DNA of 64,000 bases from Thalassobacillus_A hwangdonensis. Lineage in GTDB: Bacteria; Bacillota; Bacilli; Bacillales; Halobacillaceae. Positions 17,494 through 25,699 of the stretch are shown here, piece after piece. A model generated the notes under the pieces. That model did no database searches. It was not told where the DNA came from and worked only from the letters and a program-made list of their open reading frames with translations. The position numbers and the translations under genes are program-made. Position 1 is the first letter of the stretch. Each line of letters starts with the position of its first letter. Location: contig NZ_JBHTKL010000005.1 in the NCBI RefSeq assembly GCF_042675915.1, positions 992,001 through 1,056,000 on the forward strand, written 5' to 3'.

Positions 17494-18447
17494 ATGGGAA
17501 ATGAATCATTGCCTAAAGTCGTGGTCCTTGGAGGAGGAACAGGTATGCCTGTCCTTCTTCGTGGACTGAAAAATTACCCGATCGATTTGTCAGCCATCGT
17601 CACGGTCGCAGATGATGGAGGAAGTTCGGGCAGATTAATCAATGAGATGGCCATCCCTGCACCTGGGGATATCCGAAATGTCATCGCAGCATTGTCGGAT
17701 GCCGAGCCGATGCTTCTGGACCTTTTTCAACACCGATTCAAAAATGGAAATGGATTATCCGGGCACTCGATGGGAAACCTATTATTAGCTGCATTGACAT
17801 CAATGACAGGAGATTTCTTCACTGGAATCAAGGAGATTTCCCGGGTGTTGAATGTCAAAGGGAAAATTTACCCGATTGCAAATCAGAATATGTCTTTACA
17901 CGCCGAGATGGCAGATGGTACGTTTGTTTCCGGCGAATCGAATATTCCGAAACAGAACAAGCGAATCAAGCGTGTCTTTCTACGACCTGATCCGGTCCAG
18001 CCTTTACCTGAAGCAGTAAAGGCGATCAAGGAAGCGGATCTTGTCGTCATCGCACCTGGCAGTCTTTATACGAGTACCTTGCCAAATCTGATTGTACCTC
18101 AGATTTCCCAGGCATTAAGAGAAACAAACGGGAAGGTCACGTATGTATGCAACGTCATGACCCAGCAGGGAGAAACGAAAGGGTACACTGCAGGCGATCA
18201 CGTCCAGGCAATCTATGATCACATCGGTGAAGGCTGTGTCCAATCGGTCATCGTTCACAACCTGCCGATTGAACAGGACGTAAAGAAAATCTATGCGGAA
18301 GAAAACGCGGAACCGGTCATCTACGATAAAGAGCGTATTGATACGATGGGTCTTGAGATCATCGAAGAAGACATTGTCGATCACCAGCGCTTGGAACTGC
18401 GTCATAATACAGATAAAATCGCCAACCTGCTCTATTCGATGATATAG
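17494..18447 (+). CDS. yvcK: Gluconeogenesis-related factor YvcK, UDP-sugar binding
   Basis: A 317-residue CofD-like Rossmann protein: VVLGGGTGMPVLLRGLK at the N-terminus, VTVADDGGSSGRL and GHSMGNLLLAALTSM. YvcK is needed for growth on gluconeogenic carbon sources and for normal cell shape and binds UDP-N-acetylglucosamine. ATG 17494 is two codons inside a frame that opens with TTG 17488 overlapping the rapZ stop. Its position next to rapZ, whiA and crh is conserved across Firmicutes. Confidence 0.93.
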   Translation: MGNESLPKVVVLGGGTGMPVLLRGLKNYPIDLSAIVTVADDGGSSGRLINEMAIPAPGDIRNVIAALSDAEPMLLDLFQHRFKNGNGLSGHSMGNLLLAALTSMTGDFFTGIKEISRVLNVKGKIYPIANQNMSLHAEMADGTFVSGESNIPKQNKRIKRVFLRPDPVQPLPEAVKAIKEADLVVIAPGSLYTSTLPNLIVPQISQALRETNGKVTYVCNVMTQQGETKGYTAGDHVQAIYDHIGEGCVQSVIVHNLPIEQDVKKIYAEENAEPVIYDKERIDTMGLEIIEEDIVDHQRLELRHNTDKIANLLYSMI

Positions 18448-18482
18448 AGTCCAGGTTGTTTTTATGGGGAGGTGTGGAAGTC

Positions 18483-19442
18483 TTGTCATTTGCATCAGAG
18501 ATAAAGAAGGAACTTACCAATGCTGAAATCGGTGATTGCTGTGCCCAGTCGGAGCTTGCTGCATTGATCCGAATGAATGGAACGGTGTCTTTGACATCGG
18601 AAAAGCAATATATGCTGGACGTACAGACGGAGAACGCAGCGATTGCAAGGAGAATCTATAAGCTGATCAAAAGTCTTTATCCATATCCTGTAGAATTGCT
18701 TGTAAGGAAGAAAATGCGCCTTAAGAAAAACAATGTCTACATTGTACGGCTGAAAGAAAAGGTCAATACGATTCTTGAAGATTTGGATATTCTTAAAGGT
18801 CCATTCTCATTCAATAGGACGATTTCCGATCGATATAAGCAGGATACGTGCTGCAAGCGTGCATACTTGAGAGGTGCGTTTCTGGCTGGCGGTTCAGTCA
18901 ACAATCCGGAAACATCCTCGTACCATTTGGAGATCTATAATTCCTATAACGAACACAACGAGGCGTTGTGTGAACTGATGAATGAGTTCTCCCTTCATGC
19001 AAGGACGTTGGAACGGAAAAAAGGGTTCATCACCTATATAAAAGAGGCTGAGAAAATCACTGAATTCCTTAGCAATATCGGCGCGCATCAGGCTTTATTC
19101 AAGTTTGAAGATGTGCGGATCGTACGTGATATGAGGAACTCCGTCAACCGTCTCGTCAATTGTGAAACAGCCAATCTCAACAAAACGATCGGCGCTGCAT
19201 TCAGGCAGGTGGAAAACATCAAGTTCATCAAGAAGACAGTAGGGATTGAAGCACTACCTGAGAAGCTTCAGGAAATTGCAATGCTGCGTCTCCTCCATCA
19301 GGAGGTCTCTCTTAAGGAGCTTGGAGAACTTGTCTCGACAGGCAACATCAGTAAGTCAGGCATCAATCATCGCTTACGCAAAATTGATGAATTTGCTGAC
19401 AAAGTCCGTCGAGGAGAATTTATTGAAAACAGCCAAAAATGA
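18483..19442 (+). CDS. whiA: Sporulation/cell-division regulator WhiA
   Basis: DNA-binding protein of 319 residues: an N-terminal degenerate LAGLIDADG-endonuclease fold (CCKRAYLRGAFLAGGSVNNP) and a C-terminal helix-turn-helix (SLKELGELVSTGNISKSGIN). In Bacillus it affects chromosome segregation and Z-ring formation rather than sporulation. Start TTG 18483 is supported by GGGGAGGTG seven bases upstream; an earlier in-frame start at 18456 has no such site. It lies 35 bases after yvcK. Confidence 0.92.
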   Translation: MSFASEIKKELTNAEIGDCCAQSELAALIRMNGTVSLTSEKQYMLDVQTENAAIARRIYKLIKSLYPYPVELLVRKKMRLKKNNVYIVRLKEKVNTILEDLDILKGPFSFNRTISDRYKQDTCCKRAYLRGAFLAGGSVNNPETSSYHLEIYNSYNEHNEALCELMNEFSLHARTLERKKGFITYIKEAEKITEFLSNIGAHQALFKFEDVRIVRDMRNSVNRLVNCETANLNKTIGAAFRQVENIKFIKKTVGIEALPEKLQEIAMLRLLHQEVSLKELGELVSTGNISKSGINHRLRKIDEFADKVRRGEFIENSQK

Positions 19443-19462
19443 TGCACCTGAAAAAACATTCA

Positions 19463-19471
19463 TGCTATAAT
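19463..19471 (+). promoter_or_regulatory. Extended -10 promoter of crh
   Basis: TGCTATAAT is a perfect extended -10 about 100 bases before crh. Transcription from it would begin near 19478, just before the hairpin at 19482-19514. Confidence 0.5.
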
Positions 19472-19481
19472 GGATGCAATC

Positions 19482-19514
19482 AAAAAACGCTTTCATAAGG
19501 GAAGCGTTTTTTCT
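19482..19514 (+). terminator. Hairpin with T tract between whiA and crh
   Basis: AAAAAACGCTT pairs with AAGCGTTTTTT around about 10 bases and ends in TTTTTTCTT. It can end the whiA message. For RNA begun at the promoter just before it, it would form the extreme 5' end and might protect rather than terminate (inference). Confidence 0.7.
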
Positions 19515-19524
19515 TCCCTTATAG

Positions 19525-19538
19525 TGATAGCGCTTACG
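19525..19538. promoter_or_regulatory. cre-like site (CcpA) upstream of crh
   Basis: TGATAGCGCTTACG matches the catabolite-responsive-element consensus TGWNANCGNTNWCA at 13 of 14 positions. It lies 33 bases before crh, the gene for a CcpA co-effector. Confidence 0.4.
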
Positions 19539-19570
19539 AAGAATTGAGTGACGGAGAGAGGAGAATGAGG

Positions 19571-19822
19571 GTGATTGAACGGTCGATAACAGTAGAACTG
19601 GAAGCAGGTCTTCAGGCGAGACCGGCAGCACAGTTTGTCCAAAGGGCGAATAGCTTTTCGTCCAACCTTTTTATTGAAAAGGATAAGAAACGGGTCAATG
19701 CGAAAAGTATCATGGGCCTGATGAGTCTTGCAGTCGGATCCGGAGAGGAAATTCTCCTGGTCGCAGAAGGTAAGGATGAGGAAGAAGCAATGGAGGAGCT
19801 AAGCGCCTTCGTAAAAGAATAA
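19571..19822 (+). CDS. crh: Catabolite repression HPr-like protein Crh
   Basis: An 83-residue HPr paralogue. Counting from GTG 19571, the residue in the HPr active-site position 15 is Gln (GLQARPAA), so it cannot carry phosphate for sugar transport, while the regulatory Ser falls at position 46 (NAKSIMGLMSL). Ser46-phosphorylated Crh is a co-effector of CcpA. The exact match of positions 15 and 46, and GAGAGGAG seven bases upstream, decide the GTG start over ATG 19565. True HPr is coded at 41289-41555. Confidence 0.95.
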   Translation: MIERSITVELEAGLQARPAAQFVQRANSFSSNLFIEKDKKRVNAKSIMGLMSLAVGSGEEILLVAEGKDEEEAMEELSAFVKE

Positions 19823-19823
19823 G

Positions 19824-19856
19824 AAAAGCGTTGCTAATTTGTTAGCAACGCTTTTT
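19824..19856. terminator. Bidirectional terminator between crh and clpP
   Basis: AAAAGCGTTGCTAA pairs perfectly with TTAGCAACGCTTTT around TTTG, with T's on both strands. Confidence 0.9.
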
Positions 19857-19865
19857 TAATTAATG

Positions 19866-20456
19866 TTATTCAGTTGGTTTCTTTTCCATTACTTTGTCGA
19901 TCAAGCCATATTCCTTCGCTTTGTGCGCCGGCATGAAGTTGTCACGATCCGTGTCGCGCTCGATTACTTCAAGTGGCTGACCAGTACGGTCTGCTAGGAT
20001 GTGGTTCAGTTTATCACGCATTTCAAGAATACGCTTCGCGTGAATTTCGATATCTGCAGCCTGACCTTGTGTACCGCCAAGTGGCTGGTGAATCATCACT
20101 TCACTGTTCGGAAGCGCATAACGTTTTCCTTTTTCACCTGCTGCAAGCAGGAATGCTCCCATGGATGCAGCCATACCGATACAGATTGTGGATACATTCG
20201 GCTTGATGAATTGCATCGTATCGTAGATGGCCATACCTGCAGTGATGGAACCACCAGGTGAGTTGATGTATAACGAGATGTCTTTTTCCGGATCATCTGC
20301 AGCAAGGAAAAGCAGCTGCGCTACGATAGAGTTGGAGATGTTATCGTCGATCGGGCTTCCAAGCATGATGATGCGGTCTTTAAGTAAGCGTGAATAGATA
20401 TCGTATGCACGTTCTCCGCGGTTTGTCTGTTCAATAACTGTTGGGACTAGATTCAT
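19866..20456 (-). CDS. clpP: ATP-dependent Clp protease proteolytic subunit
   Basis: Serine protease subunit, 196 residues, that forms the double-heptamer chamber served by ClpC, ClpX and ClpE. Catalytic Ser is in CIGMAASMGAFLL, catalytic His in MIHQPLGGTQGQA, and the Asp lies in the VIERDTDRDNFM region. Start ATG 20456 is preceded by GGAGGAAC; an in-frame ATG seven codons upstream overlaps that site. Regulated by CtsR, as the operator shows. Confidence 0.97.
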   Translation of the reverse strand: MNLVPTVIEQTNRGERAYDIYSRLLKDRIIMLGSPIDDNISNSIVAQLLFLAADDPEKDISLYINSPGGSITAGMAIYDTMQFIKPNVSTICIGMAASMGAFLLAAGEKGKRYALPNSEVMIHQPLGGTQGQAADIEIHAKRILEMRDKLNHILADRTGQPLEVIERDTDRDNFMPAHKAKEYGLIDKVMEKKPTE

Positions 20457-20500
20457 AATAGGTTCCTCCTTCATCACTTTTATCTTTTTGATGATGTGAT

Positions 20501-20541
20501 ATGTTTATCATACATCGATGGTCAATTAAGGTCAAACAAAA
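20501..20541 (-). promoter_or_regulatory. clpP promoter with CtsR operator
   Basis: Read on the plus strand, GGTCAAT-TAA-GGTCAAA (20520-20536) is the CtsR heptad direct repeat with the standard 3-base spacing and one mismatch. On the minus strand TTGACC (in the second heptad), 17 bases and TATGAT make a sigma-A promoter, so the CtsR box covers the -35 and repressor would exclude polymerase until heat or protein stress. Confidence 0.85.
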
Positions 20542-20643
20542 CCCCCTGACCTCCGATGGTCGAAATCCTTCTACCATGATTCCCTATTTTAAAGAGAATA
20601 AACACGGCTTTTTCTCTGTTTTTCCTGAACTGGTAGTGGGGTT

Positions 20644-20764
20644 GTTGATGGGACTGGAACGGATTCCCTTTCCGCGGACGAACGGTCAAGCCTCCTCACT
20701 TCGTTGCGGGGTCTAGACGCGCTCGTTTTTCCGCAGGAGTGTCACCCGTTCCAGTCCCATCAAC
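20644..20764. repeat. Interspersed inverted-repeat element, copy A
   Basis: The ends are a perfect 19-base inverted repeat, GTTGATGGGACTGGAACGG (20644-20662) and its complement (20746-20764). Between them is a GC-rich core with TTTCCGCGG, AGCCTCCTC, GCGGGGTCT and CCGCAGGAGTGTC. I recognise this core as a common intergenic repeat of Bacillaceae genomes. No reading frame of note. The gene-free stretch 20541-21046 holds only this and copy B. Confidence 0.7.
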
Positions 20765-20838
20765 GCTATGGTTAATTACAGTAGGACGACAAAAAAATTC
20801 TCATGTAATTTAGTTTCGTTCTTTCTATAAATGGAAGA

Positions 20839-21016
20839 GTGGTGAGGAAAATGGTGAGACTCCTCGAAAATAAGTTCGTATTTTCTTCGTGCGGTGTTAT
20901 TTCAAGATGTATTTCAAAGTCCAGCGGGAAGAAAAGACTGACGAGACCCCACAGGGAGGTACGACCGAGGAGGCTCGACGTCTTGCCCGCGGAAAGCGAG
21001 CCATTTCCCTCACCAC
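20839..21016. repeat. Interspersed inverted-repeat element, copy B, with internal insertion
   Basis: Same core as copy A in the opposite orientation (GCGGGAA, GAGACCCC, GAGGAGGCTCGA, CCCGCGGAAAGCGAG). Its outer arms, GTGGTGAGGAAAATGG (20839-20854) and CCATTTCCCTCACCAC (21001-21016), are complementary to each other but unrelated to the arms of copy A. About 59 extra bases (20865-20923) interrupt the core between the GAGACTCCT and GCGGGAA blocks. Confidence 0.65.
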
Positions 21017-21046
21017 GATACTCTAATGATGGATAACGAAACTTAT

Positions 21047-21649
21047 TTATATAAGCTGGTATTTGTTTTTGGGGCGGCCTCTTGAGCCGTAGTCGCAGAG
21101 GACTTCGACTTCTCCTTTTTCCACCATATAGTGCAAGTACCGATGAACGGTCTGATAGGCGATCGGGAGGGAGGACTGGATTGAATTGATGGTGACGGCA
21201 TTGTCCTGGCTGAACAGGTAATGCCTGATTTTTTTCATCGTATCAGGGTTGATACCTTTGTCCACAAATGCATCTTTGTCCGCATTTGATAGTTTTGCAA
21301 CTTTCAAATTCAATCGGATCCGTGAAATGAGATCAGGTGCTTTGATCGGTTTCAGTGCGAAGTCGGTTGCACCTGCTTCGATGAACTTGTTGGCGATTTC
21401 CTGTCGTTCTTCGACGGTGAGGATGATGATCGGTGTATGCTTATCCCGTTTGCGGATTTCTTTGACCGTCTTCAATCCATCCCACTCCGGCATATGGTAA
21501 TCGACCAGCACAAGATCCGGTTGTAATTTTTCGAACAGGGAGACACCTTGCTTTCCATTGGTTGCTTCGACTGCTGTCCACTCAGAAAATTCGCAGATTT
21601 CTTTCAAGGTGAAACGGATGGTTTCATTATCATCAATGATCAAAATCAT
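21047..21649 (-). CDS. Response regulator with C-terminal helix-turn-helix (CitB-like)
   Basis: A 200-residue two-component response regulator. The receiver domain (1-120) has the acidic pair in LIIDDNE, the phospho-acceptor Asp in LVLVDYHMPEWDG, a Thr in IIILTVEE and the Lys in FALKPIKAP. The C-terminal part (about 140-200) looks like the winged DNA-binding domain of CitB/DctR-type regulators (INSIQSSLPIAYQTVHRYLH, ending RGRPKNKYQL). Start ATG 21649 overlaps the kinase stop (ATGA). Target genes unknown. Confidence 0.85.
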   Translation of the reverse strand: MILIIDDNETIRFTLKEICEFSEWTAVEATNGKQGVSLFEKLQPDLVLVDYHMPEWDGLKTVKEIRKRDKHTPIIILTVEERQEIANKFIEAGATDFALKPIKAPDLISRIRLNLKVAKLSNADKDAFVDKGINPDTMKKIRHYLFSQDNAVTINSIQSSLPIAYQTVHRYLHYMVEKGEVEVLCDYGSRGRPKNKYQLI

Positions 21650-23010
21650 GATACAGCTTCCTTTCCTTGTTGGTGTGGTAAGGTGATCGTCGTTTTTGTA
21701 TGTGATCCTGGTATGCTTGCTACGTTGATGGTTCCCTGGTGGTTTTCGATGACCCGTTTCACAAAAGGCAGGCCGATTCCAGATGAATTCTTCGTACTGA
21801 ATCCTTCCTTCCATATATGGAGGAGGTCCTCTTTGTCGATGCCGGGCCCGTCATCGATCACTTCAATGGAAACATGCGCTTCCGTGGCACGCACCGTAAC
21901 GGTGATTTTCCCTCCTGTTTCGTGAAGGTAAATCAGTGAATTTTCAATGATGTTCGATATGGCTCTTGCCATTCGGATTTTGTTGACCTGAATGGTTGGA
22001 ACCGGATCTTCGGTGATCAGTTCAAATTCGATGGATTGCTCATCCATTGACAGGTGACTCAGTACATAATCCATCAGTTCTTCAATTTCGATTTCATTTC
22101 TTACATCCTCAGAAAGCATATCTGCGATCATATCCTTCATTTTCGATATGGACTGATGAATGCGTTCGTAGTAGTTCATTGTTTTGGTGTCAGAAGCGTC
22201 GGCTTTCATTTCCATAAGTGAGATGAGTCCTTCCACTGAGACAAGTGGAGTCTTCAGGTCATGCACCAAGGTGTGCATCTCCTGATACACTTTCGATTCG
22301 ATCAGGTCATCCTTCGTTTTCTGAAGCTCGATTCCCTGTTCATGAAAGAGACGTTGTGTCTCGAGTTGATTGGAGAAAAGCCGGATCAGCATCGTGAAAA
22401 TCAAGGCGATGAAGATGAAAGCGAGAAAGAAGATGATCGACATGGAATTCAATAAGCTTTGCCCCGTCAAATATTCATCCACTGCTTTCAGACTGACCGC
22501 AAAATCATTTTGACCGAACCCGTATCTACTGAGCGACGGCGTGAGATTCAGCCATTGCATGGCACCGATCGTAAGCAGCAGCAGAATGAAGAACAATAGG
22601 CTGTGATAGCGTTCGGCATGCAGTTGCCTGTTAAATAATAATATGCATACGACCGTCAGCAGATGTGGCAGGTATGCGTAATACTCGCTATAAAGAATGT
22701 TCAGCGTGTAGATGGCGATGACAGCCTGCACAAGGAAGACCGATTGAAAAAGCAGATCCCGCGCTGTATTGGTCATGTATTTTGTCAGTAGCATGATGCC
22801 GAAGTAGATCATCGTGAACGTAATTGCGTTTCGTGCGATATAGGAAAAAGTGACGACGAGCAGCTGGCCACTGTCTTCGCCTTGCATACTGATTTCGATT
22901 TTTTCAAAAATGAAGCCGGACCATTCCGTACTTAGAGCGGGGAAGAGCATCCCGTAGAAAAGCAGGACGAACCCGGAAATGCCCCAGGCACCATTCATCT
23001 TTCTATTCAT
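21646..23010 (-). CDS. Membrane sensor histidine kinase
   Basis: A 454-residue histidine kinase. The N-terminal half has about six to seven membrane helices (residues 10-240) with one large outer loop after helix 1 and no periplasmic ligand domain. Then come a short coiled segment, the H-box MHTLVHDLKTPLVSVEGL (phospho-His), and an HATPase domain with N-box AISNIIENSLIYL, G1 DDGPGID and G2 SSGIGLPFVKR. It is coded 15 bases after a membrane-anchored partner gene and overlaps its regulator. The signal is unknown. Confidence 0.88.
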   Translation of the reverse strand: MNRKMNGAWGISGFVLLFYGMLFPALSTEWSGFIFEKIEISMQGEDSGQLLVVTFSYIARNAITFTMIYFGIMLLTKYMTNTARDLLFQSVFLVQAVIAIYTLNILYSEYYAYLPHLLTVVCILLFNRQLHAERYHSLLFFILLLLTIGAMQWLNLTPSLSRYGFGQNDFAVSLKAVDEYLTGQSLLNSMSIIFFLAFIFIALIFTMLIRLFSNQLETQRLFHEQGIELQKTKDDLIESKVYQEMHTLVHDLKTPLVSVEGLISLMEMKADASDTKTMNYYERIHQSISKMKDMIADMLSEDVRNEIEIEELMDYVLSHLSMDEQSIEFELITEDPVPTIQVNKIRMARAISNIIENSLIYLHETGGKITVTVRATEAHVSIEVIDDGPGIDKEDLLHIWKEGFSTKNSSGIGLPFVKRVIENHQGTINVASIPGSHTKTTITLPHQQGKEAVS

Positions 23011-23025
23011 GCCGATCCTCTCCTG

Positions 23026-23616
23026 TCATCGGAATACAGAGTTGAATGGGGTTTTCAAATCTTCCAGCTGGTCAACGAATGTGGATGGAATATGATAGTG
23101 TTCAAGGTTTTCAAGTAAGGTATCGAGCGGCTTTTCATGTCTTCTGCCAATGAAGTAATCCGCATAAGATAAGACTTCTTCTGTCAGCTTCCACGTTTCT
23201 TGGTTATCCCGGTATTCTACATCCAGATCGATCAATACGATCGGCTTGCCCGAGTGTTCTGCTTGCTGTGCAAGTTTCCGGATCCGTTTCCTTTCCTGTT
23301 CGAATTGCCTTTGTTTGTGTAACAAGCCATTGTAGCTGTATCCAAGTATGATTATGATGGTGTCATATTCATATAAGTCGGTGGCAAGTGCTCTTGGGCG
23401 GTAATCAGCATCAAGGTGTAACTGCCTTGCAATGTTCTCCACCATTCCACCCTCGACTGACTGACCTGCTGAAGTGATCAGAATAGGTTCTTTTCCAATA
23501 GGAGAAGGGAGGTTAGGGTACATATGCATCGGCTGACTCGAGGTCTGGTAGGCATTCATTCCCATGATGATGAAACTGATGATGAGACAGATCATGACGA
23601 CGATATATTTCTTCAA
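23026..23616 (-). CDS. Membrane-anchored protein coded with the two-component system, DUF6305-like
   Basis: A 196-residue protein with one N-terminal membrane segment (YIVVMICLIISFIIMGMNAY) followed by a soluble alpha/beta domain (ILITSAGQSVEGGMVENIAR, then DTIIIILGYSYNGL and PIVLIDLDVEY). From memory this resembles proteins labelled DUF6305; I cannot confirm it. Start TTG 23616 is chosen because AAGGAGGAGAAG stands just upstream; an ATG 23 codons earlier lacks a site. It heads the operon with the kinase and regulator, so it may sense or modulate the same signal (inference). Confidence 0.65.
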   Translation of the reverse strand: MKKYIVVMICLIISFIIMGMNAYQTSSQPMHMYPNLPSPIGKEPILITSAGQSVEGGMVENIARQLHLDADYRPRALATDLYEYDTIIIILGYSYNGLLHKQRQFEQERKRIRKLAQQAEHSGKPIVLIDLDVEYRDNQETWKLTEEVLSYADYFIGRRHEKPLDTLLENLEHYHIPSTFVDQLEDLKTPFNSVFR

Positions 23617-23691
23617 CGCTTCTCCTCCTTGGTTATGTATGGTGAGGCGGGGATTTCGCGAGTTCAGCTGATATTCTCGCAACAAACGGAA

Positions 23692-23722
23692 AAAAGAAAG
23701 CCTAGCATAGAGGCTTTCTTTT
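23692..23722 (-). terminator. Terminator after appC
   Basis: AAAAGAAAGCCT pairs with AGGCTTTCTTTT around 7 bases, separating the app operon from the two-component genes that follow on the same strand. Confidence 0.8.
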
Positions 23723-23754
23723 ATTCTACCTAAATATTCAGATTTTTAAAGGGT

Positions 23755-24648
23755 CTATTGCTTCAATCGTGGATCCAGTGCATCTCTCAATCCATCTCCG
23801 AACAGGTTGAAACCAAGTACTACAAGGAAAATGGCGAGCCCTGGAAACATGACGACCCATGGAGCAGTCTGTAAGGCGGAACGTCCATCACTCAGCATTG
23901 CTCCCCATTCAGGCTTTGGCGGCTGGGCACCAAGACCAAGGAAGCTCAGTCCTGCAGCATCAAGAATGGCAGTACCTACAGTAAGTGTCGCCTGTACAAT
24001 GATCGGAGCAGCACAATTCGGCAGAACGTGCGAGAAAAGAATTCTTCCATTCTTTGCTCCAATTATCCGTGAAGCCTCAATATACTCCGTCTCTTTGACG
24101 GAAAGTACGGTAGAGCGAACGATTCTGGCAAAGTGCGGGATCCCTACGATCCCTACCGCAATCATTGCGTTTGTGAGACTTTTACCAAGAACTGCAATTA
24201 AAGCGATTGCCAGCAGGATGCTTGGGAATGCCATCATGATATCGATGATCCGCATGATGATCTGGTCGACCCAGCGGCCAAAGAATCCGGCTACCGCCCC
24301 AAGCAGAACTCCGACGATCATTGAAATGCCGACAGAAATGACACCGATTTGAATTGTAATCCTGGAGCCATAGATGATCCTGGATAAAATATCCCTTCCT
24401 AATTCATCCGTTCCTAAAATATGCTCAGCAGAAGGAGCTTGATAACGGTTGATGATGTCCTGTTCATCAGGTGTATAAGGTGCAATCACTGGTGCTAGGA
24501 TTGCCACAGTGAACAACAGCAGAATAATGATCAATCCAACAAGCGATGTCTTACTTTTTATGATTCTGGAAAAGGAATCCAGCCACAGACTTGATCGTTG
24601 TCTTTTCACTTTGGGTTCAACTTGATTCACATTTGCTTCAACAGCCAC
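23755..24648 (-). CDS. appC: Oligopeptide ABC transporter permease AppC
   Basis: Inner-membrane permease of 297 residues, DppC/OppC family: cytoplasmic N-terminal extension, six helices, and the ATPase-contact EAA loop EASRIIGAKNGRILFSHVLPN in two readable parts (EASRIIGAKN, then HVLPN). The start is GTG. It pairs with AppB to form the channel. Last gene of a D-F-A-B-C operon, the gene order of the B. subtilis app rather than opp or dpp operon. Confidence 0.9.
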   Translation of the reverse strand: MAVEANVNQVEPKVKRQRSSLWLDSFSRIIKSKTSLVGLIIILLLFTVAILAPVIAPYTPDEQDIINRYQAPSAEHILGTDELGRDILSRIIYGSRITIQIGVISVGISMIVGVLLGAVAGFFGRWVDQIIMRIIDIMMAFPSILLAIALIAVLGKSLTNAMIAVGIVGIPHFARIVRSTVLSVKETEYIEASRIIGAKNGRILFSHVLPNCAAPIIVQATLTVGTAILDAAGLSFLGLGAQPPKPEWGAMLSDGRSALQTAPWVVMFPGLAIFLVVLGFNLFGDGLRDALDPRLKQ

Positions 24649-24665
24649 CTATGTCACGTCCTTTC

Positions 24666-25670
24666 CTAATCCAGTTTGATCCGCGGATCGAAGTACTTGT
24701 ATAGTATGTCGGTCAATAGGTTGACGAGCACGAAGATAATCGCGACGATCAGGATTGTAGTCTGAACGACTGGGTAATCCCTAGCCAGGATGGCATCAAC
24801 GACATAGCGCCCCACACCCGGCCATGAAAAAATCGTTTCTGTCAATACTGCCCCGCCAAGTAAGAATCCAAATTGCAATCCAATGACAGTGAGGACCGGC
24901 AGGGAGGCATTTTTCAATGCGTGTTGGAAAATGACAAGCTTGCTTGCCAGACCTTTCGCATTTGCCGTCCTTATGTAGTCCTGTTTCATCACTTCCAGCA
25001 TGCTTGAACGCGTCATCCTTGCAATGATTGCCATCGGAATGGTTGCTAATGCCAGTCCTGGCATCAATAAATGCATGAATACATCTGCAAAAGCAGTGAA
25101 GTTCAATGTTAGGAGACTATCAAGCAAGTATAAATTGGTGTATGCCGTCATCTCAATATCATTGGATAACCTTCCGGATGGTGGCAGCCAATTCAATTCG
25201 ACAGAGAATAACCAAATCATCATCAAACCTAACCAGAATATCGGCATCGATACTCCGAACAAAGCGCCGGTCATACTGATATTATCAAACCAGGAATACT
25301 GCTTGACGGCAGCTATGACTCCAGCTAGTACCCCTACAACAATGGCGATTGTCATTGCAAATAATGTGAGTTCGATCGTAGCAGGCAGTTTCCCGCCAAT
25401 TTCAACAATGACAGCTTCTTTTGATTTGATGGATGTACCCAAGTCACCCTGGGCGATATTTCCCATGAATCGTCCGTATTGGACAATCAATGGATCATTA
25501 AGATGAAGTTCCTCACGAAGCAGCTCAAGCTGTGCTTCCGTCGCTTTTTCACCTAGAATGCTTTTTGCGGGATCACCAGGCACGAGGTGCATCAATGAAA
25601 AAGCTAAAATCGAAACACCTATGATGACAGGGATCAATGAAACGAGTCGTCTGATGATGTAATTCAGCAT
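24666..25670 (-). CDS. appB: Oligopeptide ABC transporter permease AppB
   Basis: A 334-residue permease of the DppB/OppB family: N-terminal helix (RLVSLIPVIIGVSILAFSLM) with the family hallmark HLVPGDPAKSILG, five more helices, and the EAA-type loop RTANAKGLASKLVIFQHALK. ATG 25670 follows TTGGAGGAATG. It is separated from appA by 128 bases containing two stable hairpins, which probably lower its expression relative to the binding protein. Confidence 0.92.
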   Translation of the reverse strand: MLNYIIRRLVSLIPVIIGVSILAFSLMHLVPGDPAKSILGEKATEAQLELLREELHLNDPLIVQYGRFMGNIAQGDLGTSIKSKEAVIVEIGGKLPATIELTLFAMTIAIVVGVLAGVIAAVKQYSWFDNISMTGALFGVSMPIFWLGLMMIWLFSVELNWLPPSGRLSNDIEMTAYTNLYLLDSLLTLNFTAFADVFMHLLMPGLALATIPMAIIARMTRSSMLEVMKQDYIRTANAKGLASKLVIFQHALKNASLPVLTVIGLQFGFLLGGAVLTETIFSWPGVGRYVVDAILARDYPVVQTTILIVAIIFVLVNLLTDILYKYFDPRIKLD

Positions 25671-25699
25671 GATACATTCCTCCAAAAAATAATGGCAGG

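Noticed and set aside
20541..21046. Transposase gene associated with the repeat elements
   Set aside because: The short frames there have no transposase motifs; only the repeat cores and arms are recognisable.
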